Shown: positions 26,901-38,900 of the stretch, piece by piece
Layout of the letters: the number at the start of each line of letters is the position of its first letter
Numbering within the stretch: the stretch's first letter is position 1
Source: Aptenodytes patagonicus
Taxonomy: Eukaryota > Chordata > Aves > Sphenisciformes > Spheniscidae
Assembly: GCF_965638725.1 (NCBI RefSeq)
Contig: NC_134963.1
Location: forward strand, 15,652,501-15,716,500
Direction of reading: 5' to 3'
Length of the DNA: 64,000 nucleotides
Notes under the pieces: model-generated
Told to the model about the DNA's origin: nothing
What the model saw: the letters and a program-made list of their open reading frames with translations, nothing else
Databases searched by the model: none
Program-made: the position numbers and the translations under genes

Positions 26901-29900
26901 TGCTTTGTTTTCTCTTCCTGACCTTGGCTTTGACTTTCACCTTTCAGTGACTGTGTGGTCGCAGTCAGCATTTTGAAGGGAAGCACGTGGAATACGTTGC
27001 CGCTGAATCACAGGTCGAGGATAACTGCTGGACGATAGAGAGGTCCCCGACAGGAATTAAACTACTGGAGTAAACCATTTAATTTTTCATGCCCTCTGTG
27101 TTTGTCATCCTGGTTCTTCAAGTTATGCACCGCTGTTCTTTTTATTCTTTTCAGGCACCAGAGCAATGGAGCAGTTATTTCCCGCTGTGGACAACCTGAG
27201 GTCAGTTGGTGGGGCTGGAGGAATGCAGATGATGAACACCTTGTCCAGTCTGTAGCCAAAGCCTGTGCCTCAGATTCGAGGTCCAACAGTAACAAATTAA
27301 TGAATGGAAATTGTTCCAGAGATTTCTCCAATGGAGGGGACCTCTCTGATGTGGAATTTGGTAAGTTTGTCACTGTTCCTTTTCTGTAAAGGGCAGAGCT
27401 TTATATAAAAGCTTAATCTCTTACATGTACTGTAGCAGATTCAGTCCTTTGGATTTAATCAGGCATTCTCCAATTTCTGTATGTGCAGTGCATATGCATT
27501 GTGGGACTCGAGTGAATCGTTGTTGTAAACAATGTCAGAAGTATCCCTTCAGTTATTCTTCAGTTGCATACCCTCTTCCCCAGATTCCTCCATCTCTAAT
27601 GCTTCAGGAGCAGAGAGTTTGGCAATACAGCCTCAGAAGCTTTTGATCTTAGACGCACGATCTTACGCAGCAGCTGTGGCGAACAGAGCCAAAGGAGGAG
27701 GCTGTGAGTGCCCAGGTAAGCAGTGGTTCTTCTCAGTTTTCTGTGAAGTTAATCAAAAGGATTTGCTCAAGTATAATTACACTGATGTACTTCAGTACTG
27801 CATATTTAACAGACTGGGTGGATGCAAGTGCTATTCATCTATATGAAAGTTCTGGATCGTTGCAGCTATCACACAGCCCTTCAAAAGGACAGCTTTAGCT
27901 GTAATTAAGTCTGTTTCTTAGAGCACAAAACCGGCTGGTAACAGTCATCAGTAAATGCTGAACTGTGTGGAATATGCTCATTAGCTTTCCCTTGCTGAGT
28001 CAAATATATAAACCAGAGCGAGACAAAGGTATCCAGTGTGCTAACGTCTAAAAAAAACCTGAACAAACTTGTAAAAATCCACTAACTCTAGAGGATAATA
28101 ATATTCTAGAATGGTTGTGCAGAAGACAACTTTTCAGCAATTTTTCTAAAGCTGAAAGATTTTTCAGCATTTATATCATAACCCAGAGCAACTGAAAGCC
28201 TGATTCATCTTGCATTTGTAATACATTTGCAATTATCACTTTCTGTGTTCTTTGGCACTTGTAAATTGTTGGTATTGTAAACAAGATATTATTTTATGGT
28301 CACTATTGGATATGAATGCAGCCCGTTAAAATTCCGTGGGTGGAGAGTCTAGAAAAAAGTACCGGACAGAAAAACTATAGATAAGATAACAAAAGTTGTT
28401 TTGACCATATACTCTTGTTTTGGTCTTTGCTGCAATAGCTGCACTTTGATATGTAGCCACCAGTAAGAAAAGATGAATTTTCCATTTAACACCTCAAAAC
28501 TATTGAATAACTCCTCATCAGAGAGTAAAATTTCAAAACAGAAAAGCAGAGTATACAAGAAGGTTAATTTTCTTCCTATATATTGGTTCTTGAATTCTCT
28601 GTAGAAAATTTCCAAACAGCTTGTCACCTTCAATAAATTTGACCTGCATTAAGTGCTTCCTTTTTGCTGATGAGTTTTCTCCAGGTATTGCCAAGTTTGC
28701 TTCGCTCTCTCTGTATAAAAATTTCCATTATGTTATGCTTTATTTATAACATAATTCAGTAAAAAGACAAAAAAAAAAAAATGCTTAAACTGTCTGATAC
28801 TGTCAGTCGCTTCTGGCTGGAGTTACATAGTCTGTCACTAACAGGATGTTCTGGTTTGGGTCAGAATGTGTTGGGCTGTTAACAGTTAAGAAATCAAATG
28901 ATATAAAAGATGCTCTTTTAAGAGACTGCTGCATTTTCCTGCGCGAGCACTCCATATCCCATATTCTGAATCCTGATTATTTTTTTTCTGTTGTAGAAAA
29001 GGTCATTTTAGCTATCACGTCATCATTTTTGTGCGGGTAGAAGCATCAGGACAGAGGAAAGCTAAATCCAGGAAAGACTATCGAATTAGTATTTTTCTGC
29101 ATCTTCTTAGGTGCTCCCTCTGACTAGTGGACCCTGTCTGTACAGATACTGCCTCCCTGGCAGAGCAGAGTTGCATGAGCACATCCCATAGCAGCATCGG
29201 AAGGCAGGCTCAGTAATTCCATCGATCTTCTGTTTTCCTGAGCTTTGAGTATTTCTCACGTGTGTGATGCTTGTTCCTCATAATAGAAGAACTCAGAATA
29301 AAGCAGTAAATGAAGTAACCTTCCAGCCTTTTTGAGTGGTTAGGAAAAGGAATCTATAACTTGTATAAAAATACACATCAGTTTACCAAATTTAAGAACA
29401 TCCCTAACTTACCAGTTAAATATTGTTTATGCTTTGCAGTATCTTAGGATGTTTCTCAGTCTTTTTAAAAACATCCTATAACCTTGAGCACAGCAATATC
29501 GCTATTCCCGTAGGTTTGTGCTCTGCTCTTTGCAATGTGAAGTGAAACATTGAAAATAAATACGCAAACCCTTTGCTAACTCTTTCCTGTTTTGCTGTGC
29601 TGTGTTGCAATGTCTGGAATACCTACCGAACTTCAAGTACTAGTTTCTCCTTACAGAATGTTCGTAAACAGATTATTTCATCTGCCCACAGCAACAGTGG
29701 TTTCTTTTTATGAAAAAGCTTCTTTTAGAAATTAAACTTAGTGTAGTTTTTAGTTTCTTCCCTCTTTCTTGGTATTTCCCTACAGAATATTATCCAAACT
29801 GTGAAGTAGTGTTCATGGGGATGGCAAACATTCATTCTATCCGGAAGAGCTTTCAGTCGCTGCGTTTGCTCTGCACACAAATGCCAGATCCAGGAAAGTA

Positions 29901-32900
29901 AGTGGATGTTTGGTGTTTTTTGCCTTTGTTTACATGTTTCTGCAACTGCATTCTTTTGCTGATGATGAGTAAACTGAAATTCAGTGTTTTTTCCCTTGAT
30001 GACTTTCCTGTGCAACAATGCTAAGCTATATTTTTTCATTTCCACAGAATTGGAGCTAAAGGAAGTCATTGGTTTATTATCATTGAAGTGAACCTAGAAA
30101 ATGAGATCTGGGATTATAATGTAGCCTTGAGTATTGATACTAGAATGTTATTATTTTCAGGCGGGCTTCTAAGTGCTAGCACTTAAGCTTACCTGCTATT
30201 GCTGGTTCTTCCGTCTTCACAGCTTGGCTCTCCTTCAGAAAATTCTAGTGCTGTTCCATGTACTTCACGCATTTATAGTGTCATTTCAGGAGACATATTT
30301 CATAGCCCTCCAATGCTGTGGGATAACCAGCCTCTAATGGCCCATCATCTCAGGAGCTTCTGAGGTTGGGTCTTCACTAGGAGACTGTAGCTGCAGCAGT
30401 CCTGTTTCCCCTACCACTTCCCTGTTTTGAATTTGCTGCTAAGAGTCTCTCATGGTTTCAAAGTAGATCCAGAATGGCCACCCTTACTAAACTGGGTATG
30501 TAGATCTTCGTAGGGTAGAGATTCTTAAGATACCTACAGCACACCTTGTAAAGCCTGGGAACAGTTGCAATACGGGAGATTTCAAAGGCACCTCAGGTTC
30601 CACGCTTTCATGGAAGCACAGAGTTGTCAGGGGCGTATGGCAGAGTCCCAGGATATGCCAGTGGTACTGGGACTGCTGGGTAATCTGAATCCTCAGCTCG
30701 GAGGAAGGGTGACAGCAGAGGCTGCTGAAAGTAACGATTACCCAGTAGCGCTTACGTTGTCCGTTGCTGGTGGCGTGTTATGCTCTTGTCTGGGAAAATG
30801 TTGTTTAAGCTTCTTGCAAGTCTTAAGCAGCAAAGCACATGCCAGAGACTGGCTGTTCCTCACGTGGACTGCATGGCTTTGTTTCTTACAAATCTGGGAA
30901 AGTGTTAATGAGATGTAAACGAAAAATATTCAAGAATGACATTCACAGCTTATTAAAATAGGAGCTTTGACTTGATAAATTCAAAGATCCAAACCTGAAA
31001 GCATTTTAAAAGAGCAAAAACTGTCTTCCCTTGTTTTCCTCTAGTTGGCTATCAGCTCTGGAAAGTACCAAATGGCTGCAGCACTTATCTGTGCTTCTGA
31101 AATCTGCGCTACTCGTAGTTCATGCCGTGGACCGAGACCAGCGACCAGTCTTGGTGCACTGCTCAGACGGCTGGGACCGAACCCCCCAGATAGTGGCGCT
31201 GGCCAAACTGCTCCTAGATCCGTATTACAGGACCACAGAGGTTTGTAAACCGTCTGTTAGTGCATGAGGTAGTTACCGAGTTTGGGTCCTTTTCTGAGGA
31301 AGTCTGTCTATAAATGATTTCAGTTTTTTCCACTAGAAAAGGCACTAAAGCTAGCAGGAGTTTGCTGGCAGTAGTCTGCAGATACAGTTACATATAGGTG
31401 TAAATATAGTCTGAATTCAAGAGCAGATTCTATTTTCCCCCTTTGCTGTAACTGCACAGTCATGGTCTATGCTTCCCCATATTTAGCTTAGGAATATGTA
31501 GTACCAAGTGCTACGTATTGCAGTTTCCATTACACCATTGCCGTTTCTCAGCCAACTATTGATACAAAGCCTTTCTCTTTTCTAGATTTCCAAACTGCCT
31601 GTTTTTCCAGTTTCACATTTTCGTTGTCCTCTGTCACTCAGTTATATTTCTCTTGGGTTTTCAGCCTGAATTTCTTTTTCCCCATCACTTTTCAGCATTG
31701 TGTGATATGTGATGGCTGGATTCCATCTCCCAGCCCACGTGCAAGATGCCTTTGCTGTCTAGAACAGAAGCATATGTCTGAACACTGTGCTATGAACTGC
31801 TGCTTAAAGCCTCGGACGCATGAGGACCAGAAGTTTAAACTGTAGCAATGCCTTTTGGATGAAATTGTGCAAACTTCTCAGATCACATGGGGTCTAGAAG
31901 TCGGCATCCATCAGATCAAAACATGCTGCTGTCCTTGGCACAAAACCGTCTCCTGGTCCCTCCTAAGAGTGCTGTCATGCCTGTTCAAAGTGCAGAGTTC
32001 TTCTGTACACACCCTTTGCCTTCCTTCTTGTCACCACCGCATCAGAGGAAACTGTAAACTGTAGCTGTCTATACAAGGATCAGAAATGTTTAGGAAAATG
32101 AGTCTTCAGCATTGTCACGTTTCAAGCTTTTCAGCTGTCGGCTATTATTTTTGCTCTAATTCCAGCCATTGACTTCATAAGCATGCTCTACAATTTTTCT
32201 TTCCGTTAAGAATCAAAACCTTCCTAACCTGTGATGGGTTTTAGGTCCCGTGAGATGAGGTGTCGCATTCAGGTGCTCAGCTAGGCAGTGTTTTGAAATG
32301 TTCTTTGCCCTTTTCATTTGCATAAGAAATCACGCAACTCGACCTTTAATCAACCTTGTGACTGTGCTACATTTGGTATACACACCGGCAGGCACTCTCT
32401 CTGAGCACGGGTGTCCTTTCGTGGATGAATTGTTTTCTTTTACGACAGACAGATCTGCCCATCGTTTTCAAGGGAGAGCTTTAAAATTTCCTCTCCTGTC
32501 CAAATGTCGGTTACCGTGATCCAGAGGGTTTTGATCAAGGTGAATTCCCTACTCACCCCTGCCTGGCCAAGATAGGTCTCATATCAGGATCTTCCGTGCC
32601 GGTCACTGAGGACTTACCCTGCCTCATTCCCTCTCCTGTTCACGTCGGCTTGGGAATTCACATCTGTCCTAATTTCATCGTGCAGCATTTCAGAACACAC
32701 AGGCATTAGGTAAAGCAGTAAAGATAAGTAATGAGGCCAATGCTGAAGGGAGATGGGAGTCAGTGAGGACACAGTAATAAGGTGATTCCCATGAGTCTCA
32801 GACTGTCTTAGGAAATTGAACCAAGGAAAAACAGGAACTTTTCATCTGTACTTTCATTTCTGCAGGGTTTCCAGGTGCTAGTGGAGATGGAGTGGCTGGA

Positions 32901-35900
32901 TTTTGGCCACAAGTTTGCAGATCGCTGTGGCCATGGTGAGAATTCGGATGACCTAAATGAGCGCTGCCCGGTGTTTTTACAGTGGCTGGACTGCGTCCAT
33001 CAGCTCCAGAGGCAGTTCCCTTGCTCTTTCGAGTTTAACGAAGCATTCCTTGTGAGTTGTGGCTTGAGAGATTGCTGTTTTATAGACTGCTTCTAAACCG
33101 GTACTAACATACTATAGAGCCCCGAGGGGTTTCTGATTTTCCCATCTATCTGTGATACACTGCAGCCTGATAAAGGAAACAGGAAAACTGCCCAGATACA
33201 GTAGACAAAAGTACTTGTACACTTCATGGGACGTGAGGTCTGTTCACTCTTAAAACCGAAGCAGGACCCTTGAGGACGTCTTTTAAACTTTAAAGAAAGA
33301 AATAACTGATACGAATTTAATAGTCTCACCTAAGAGGTGCTGAAATAACTCCGGTGTTATACATCCAAACAGCATGAAAAAAGTCATAGTTACTGGCAAT
33401 AAAACTTCCCCCTACTTTGATCTTGTTTTGAGTTGAAGGTTCCTCCTCTAAAAACAACCTCCCCCTTACCTTTCCATTCAGTTTTTCCGCTGAAAATGTG
33501 TAGGATATATGAGCTGGGGTTTATTTTCTTTTGAAGTGGACAGCTCTCCTATTAGAAATTTGCCTAGGATGGTCAAAATCAGTTCTCAAGGCCGGAAAGC
33601 AGGGCTCTGGGAAAGTGGCAGTCACTGACTGCAGGGCTAGTAATCTGAAGAATAAAAGTTTTTATGAAGTGTCTGATCCACTAAGAGATTTAAAGCACAT
33701 TCCTGTGATTGTGGTTGACTTGAATTACCACTTGCCAGCTCAGCCGTGTAACCGAGCATCTGTACAGTCCTAGTTTAGCTCAGTTGTGAAATGAGCTACG
33801 TAAGGTTATAACTGGCTTCACAGCACACTGCTAATCTACAGGAGCTGTGTGTGAACACAGCCTTAGTATTCTGGCCTTTTTAGAGTAAACCCCTTAATTT
33901 ATTAGAGTATTAAAACACTTGTCTTCATTTAAACATCTGAATAATCCCGGGGAGGAGTTTATATGCTTAAAGTTAAGTTCATATTAAGCTATTTTGTCAG
34001 ACTAGGACCACAGCATGGAGTGAATAATGATCAGGATGTGTGTGCTGTGTGCATTTATACCAACATACAGAAATTAACACTTTTCCCCACCATTCTTTGC
34101 CTTTCTGTGCTGCATTAATGTTTTGTAACAGGTATCGTGATTCTCTTCTTTGCCTATCCTACAGGGCTACGAGTTTGAATCAGCAAGACTTTTATACTTG
34201 ATTATGAACAAATATTTTGTCTTTATATTTTTTCCTGATTTTTTTTTAGTTACAATTTTAAAAGATTCCACTATGCTTGAGTTCTTTTGCCATTAGTTTA
34301 TGAGGAGGTATGCAAAAAATGCTAGGTGTATTTGTGTATCGGTCTTTAGGAAGGGGGTGTATTGCCCTGTGAAGGAAAGATTTGTTGCTTCTTGAGCCTG
34401 AATGTTGATTCTCACGTTAAGCTGACATCTTCTGCCATATGACAATATTTGTATTGGTCTGTGCAGGTCAAATTGGTGCAGCACACCTACTCTTGCCTCT
34501 TTGGTACATTCCTGTGCAACAATGCGAAAGAGAGAGGAGAAAAACACACTCAGGAACGGACCTGTTCTGTCTGGTCTTTGCTGCGGGCAGCAAACAAAGC
34601 CTTCAGAAACCTGCTCTACTCCTCCCAATCAGAATCTGTATGTATCCTTCGTTCCCCACCACGCGGGGAGAGTCCCTGTAGGGGCTCCCAGGTACAATGT
34701 TCTCAAAAGTGCGTACCTAAGAAAATACCCAAGCTTGTAGCAGTGGGACATCGTAATGGCTTAACTGTCATCATGAATACAGCGTAGAGAGAGGCATTTC
34801 CAGAAAAGTGTACTCGGCTCTCCTCGTCGACGTTTACCTTTGAACAGGCTGTTCAGTCTGACGTTTCAAGTCTTGCATTAAGTTTGCTGATACTTGAGGA
34901 ATGTCAAACGCAAACTCAGAAATTGCTCTAAGCTGGAAATGTGTTTTCTGTAACTAAATATTTTGCTTTCAGTATTTGACAAATAGACCTTGCTAGAGAA
35001 CTAAGCTATGTCAGAGGAGTGTCATAAAATTGCATACAAACCTAGAGACTGTGTCTATATTCATCTTAAATCTAAACAGAAAAAGTAACACAGATTATGT
35101 AGTATATCTTTGTTTCTAGTAATACTTTCATGTTTTCAGTTTGGCTTTTCCATAGTAAGAGCTCACTGAAGCTTCTGGGAAGGGGCGCACGCTTACCTTT
35201 TTGTGTATTTGATAAAAGGTCACGTAAGGCATTGAGGGATGCGGTGTGGTGGGCATGTGAACAAACAGTCATCAAATATCATGATGAGGACAGCAGAGGC
35301 TTTTATAAATATTTAAAACCCTTTTTGTTTATAAAAGTATCAGATATCATAAACCTAACTGTAAGGACTGTGCAATGTTTTTGCATATGATAGATGTGGC
35401 TTTTAATTGTTCCTTAGAGTAAAATTAAAACCTGGCTTAGTAGGAAAGAGTTTATGCCTACATCTGTTATAAAAAGATTAATTTTGTATTCATGTCAGCC
35501 CTCTGTGGCTGTCTGTCTCCCCCGGACACCGGACGTGCAGCCTGCGCTCAGACTGGGTGCAGATCCCATTTGTCATTGCGACAGGCAACGTCAGAGAGAG
35601 CCCTTCAAGACTTTTCAACCTGACATTGTCATCATAAGAGTGGTTGTGATAGCTGAAAGCATGAGACATTGCAGACAAATACGGCTTGTGAGGACTTTTA
35701 AAGCTGTGGATGCATCTGAGTAGTTTTCCCTGAAAATACCAGCAGGTTTGCCCAGGAGGAGCTTAGAGAGCGCTCCTAAAGCGGGCCGTGCGGACAGGTA
35801 GCCGTTCTGTCCTTGGGCTGCCCTTACATGCTATATCCTGCAGTATAGCTGCAGTCTCAGTGACTTGGCCTCTGGGCCCAGTAAGTACTACGCTGTACTG

Positions 35901-38900
35901 TACGAAGCTAATTAGGATAATTTCTCTGTATGTGGGAGTTTTGGTAATTTCCTGTCTTGTATTCATCTTTTCGTGGTTTTACTTCAGTCTTTAAAAGGTG
36001 CCTCTCTGATGTAGCCACATCTGTTATAAAACCATAGTTGTTTACGAGCAGCATCCACCAAACCAAGCCACCCCACAGCCCTCCCTTGCTCAGTGGCAGC
36101 GAAACCTGCCTCTTTCTCTGCCATTGCCTGCTTTTCCACAAGGAAGTTGCCTGGGAAAAGAGTGGAATTGATAGCGTGACCCAAGGTGTTTTTAAACTGA
36201 AACAGAAAGCATATTCCACAGTCAAGGAATCCCTTTTAAGAGCAAGCTGCCTCTTCAGCAAAGAATTTCTGCATGTACTAAATTTTTAACATATGAGTGC
36301 TTCCATTAAAGACAGGGTTAGCTTTGATGAATTGGAGCCTGCAGAAGGAGGTTATTAGTTCAGCTTTCATATGGCATGGTATAATACAAAATAGAAGGAC
36401 ATCTCTGCACTAACAATGGGCCACTGAATTCTTCAGCAGTTTAAATTGCTCGGAAGCTTTATTAAGGTGTAGATTAACACAGAGCACATTGCAGTAATTC
36501 ATTCGTGGGAAGCTGAAAGCCGGCATTGTTATGCCTCAGCCTCTGTCTCTGAAAGAAAAGATAATTATATATCTGAGCGTAGCTGATTAAAAATGCCATA
36601 GCTGCTCACTGGCCTTCAGAGTTAGGTAGAGATCTAGCAAAGGCTCCCAGCTGCAAACCTGAATAGTAAACTACCACAATTGGATCTGAACACTTCTCTG
36701 CGTTCCGGGAATGAGCGGTTTACCTTTTCTGAACGCTGTGTGTTCTCCCCTCTCAGGTGCTGTATCCAGTGTGCCATGTGCGTAACTTAATGCTCTGGAG
36801 TGCCGTTTACCTGCCATGCTCTTCCCCCTCTACACCCGCTGATGACTCCTGTGCCCCATACCCTGTTCCAGGCTCTAGCCCTGAAGATCAGCCTCTGGGC
36901 AGGTGAGCCTAGAGCCCAGAAATCCCATCCTGTAAAGTAAGATCAACAGAGAATATTGTGGGATATAAAGAGGAGAATACTTGTGGTGGGAGGGAAGTAT
37001 TTTTCCCAGGCTTATTTGTGGGACTGTTTGACTGACCTACCCAAAAGCAGTCTGTCAGTGTTTTAGTTCTGAAAGCTGTTAAGTTTCAGAGGTGATAGCA
37101 TAGCAGAGAGAAGATTAGCAAATAGAATTAAGCTCCAGGTATTGCATTGCCTTGTAGGATTCCGTATATCCTTGTGGGATATAAGCTTTCATTTGGTTAT
37201 CTTGAATTCGAGTTCTTTTTCTGTGTTGCATAACTATTTCTTTGCTTTTTTTGTACAACCATTCTGAGCACATGTTAATTAGGAGGTGTGACCAGACTGT
37301 AAGCATTTGTGCTTTGTGGTAAAGGGATTATTCTGGGAATGTTTGAAGTCCGATTGAACATATTTTCCTGATGGCAAACAAAGAAAGTACTGAAGCAGCT
37401 CTGCACTACAGATGGTCAAAATGTGCTCCTAGATAATACTTCACAGAAGTCCATTAGTTAGCAGATTGTTACTGTCCTAATTGTGGGGGGAGTTTTTAAC
37501 CCATAGCAGCTAAGCATTTTAAAAAAAAAAAAAAATCCCCTGACTTTTGGATTATGATTATTTGTACCTTTATAGGTTACCAAAGACAAGATCATTTGAC
37601 AATCTGACAACAGCCTGTGATAGCAGCGTGCCTACAACCAATCGACGTAGTAGCGATCCCAGCCTCAATGAAAAGTGGCAAGAGCACCGTCGGTCTCTGG
37701 AGCTGAGCAGCCTCGGCAACCCTGGGGATGATCCGTTTGATGGAGATAGCCTGAGTAAACAAGGCAGGGCTCCAGCTGGAGCAGAACTCTCTGTTGCAGC
37801 TGGTGTGGCAGAGGGACAGATGGAGAACATTTTGCAAGAGGCCACTAAAGATGATGTTGGTCTGGAGGAGCACTTAAGGGGTAGCCTAGAGACAGTAGGT
37901 AAAGGGGATGAGATTGCCCTGGACAAGGAGAAGAGAACGGAAAATCCACATGGGTATGTCGGTGACCTCTGTGAAAAGGCTGAGGCGGATAAAGGTATTG
38001 TAATGAACAATCCAGCATCCAGTGCACATCCAGTTTCACAAGGTGCTTCTGAGTTTAAAGGACAACAGGATGAGCATGCTGATCTCAGTAATGCTATCCA
38101 GAAGTTACCTCAGGTGAAAGGACTACAGACTGTTCCTTTGGAGGGCTTTGTAAATAGAGACACTCAAAAGAATACGGAGGAGGAAGGTGTTAGCAAACTT
38201 GAGGGAGAAGCAGAGAGCCTGTACAGTACAGCGCAGGCCAGCCTTCCGTTACCTCTTACAATCCCGCACGAGGCAAGAACATCCAACATTGAAAGTTCTA
38301 CGGAAACCTTAACAGAGAACGAAGCAAAGCAAGAGCTCGTTCCTAAGGGTCCTTGCCATAGACCGCACCTGATCGACAACAGTGCTGACGAACTTTCTCG
38401 AACTATTGAAAATAGGCCAGAGGGGGAGAGCATGCTAGAACTTCAAAAACTGGGAACAAAAGTACATAGGACTTCTGGTAGCAGCAGCACACACATCCCG
38501 ATGCCTTCCCCTTGTGCCTTGCCTTTAGCTGAATGTAAAGATGAGATTGTGTGTAACGGAGAGCTGGAGCCTGAGAACAAGATGACAGAGAAGCCTGCGG
38601 GGTTTAGTATCGCCCAGAAATACCACGCGACAAACGGACACTGTGTGAATGGAGAGGACGGTCGGATCAAAGCCTCTCTGAGTCGGCAGGTCTCCACAGC
38701 TAGCTGTAGTTCCGCACAGTTTCACTTGAGGAACTTGCACCAAAAATGGATGTTTAGTCATCTCGGTAAGCAGCAGGCAGCCAGCAGCCCAGACCAACCT
38801 GCCAGAAGTCACCTGGACGACGATGGGATGCCTGTCTACACTGATGTTATCCAGCAGCGCCTGCGCCAGATAGAAACTGGCCATCAGCAAGAAGTGGAGA

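Larger units (their letters stand above)
20535..27154 (+). other. MTMR3 intron 7 (6.6 kb)
   Basis: Holds a GC-richer patch at 20870-21120 after a 9-bp inverted pair (GGATCTTTT/AAAAGATCC, 20821-20861). It also holds the G11 run and AT repeat (22258-22384), the forked inverted repeat (24055-24181) and the A14/T11 hairpin (25878). No coding exon recognised. Confidence 0.65.
31241..36756 (+). other. MTMR3 introns 11, 12 and 13 (31241-32865, 33052-34466, 34638-36756)
   Basis: No interspersed repeat or RNA gene recognised. The longer frames seen here overlap exon 13 in the wrong phase or stand alone without splice support. Confidence 0.6.

Noticed and set aside
31045..31248. Second plus-strand frame across the catalytic exon
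   Set aside because: Reads [18 protein letters not shown] with no family similarity; the phase set by exon 10 gives the CSDGWDR frame instead.
34439..34787. Three overlapping plus-strand frames around exon 13
   Set aside because: Only the exon 34467-34637 in phase 0 continues the myotubularin sequence; the others are shadow frames.
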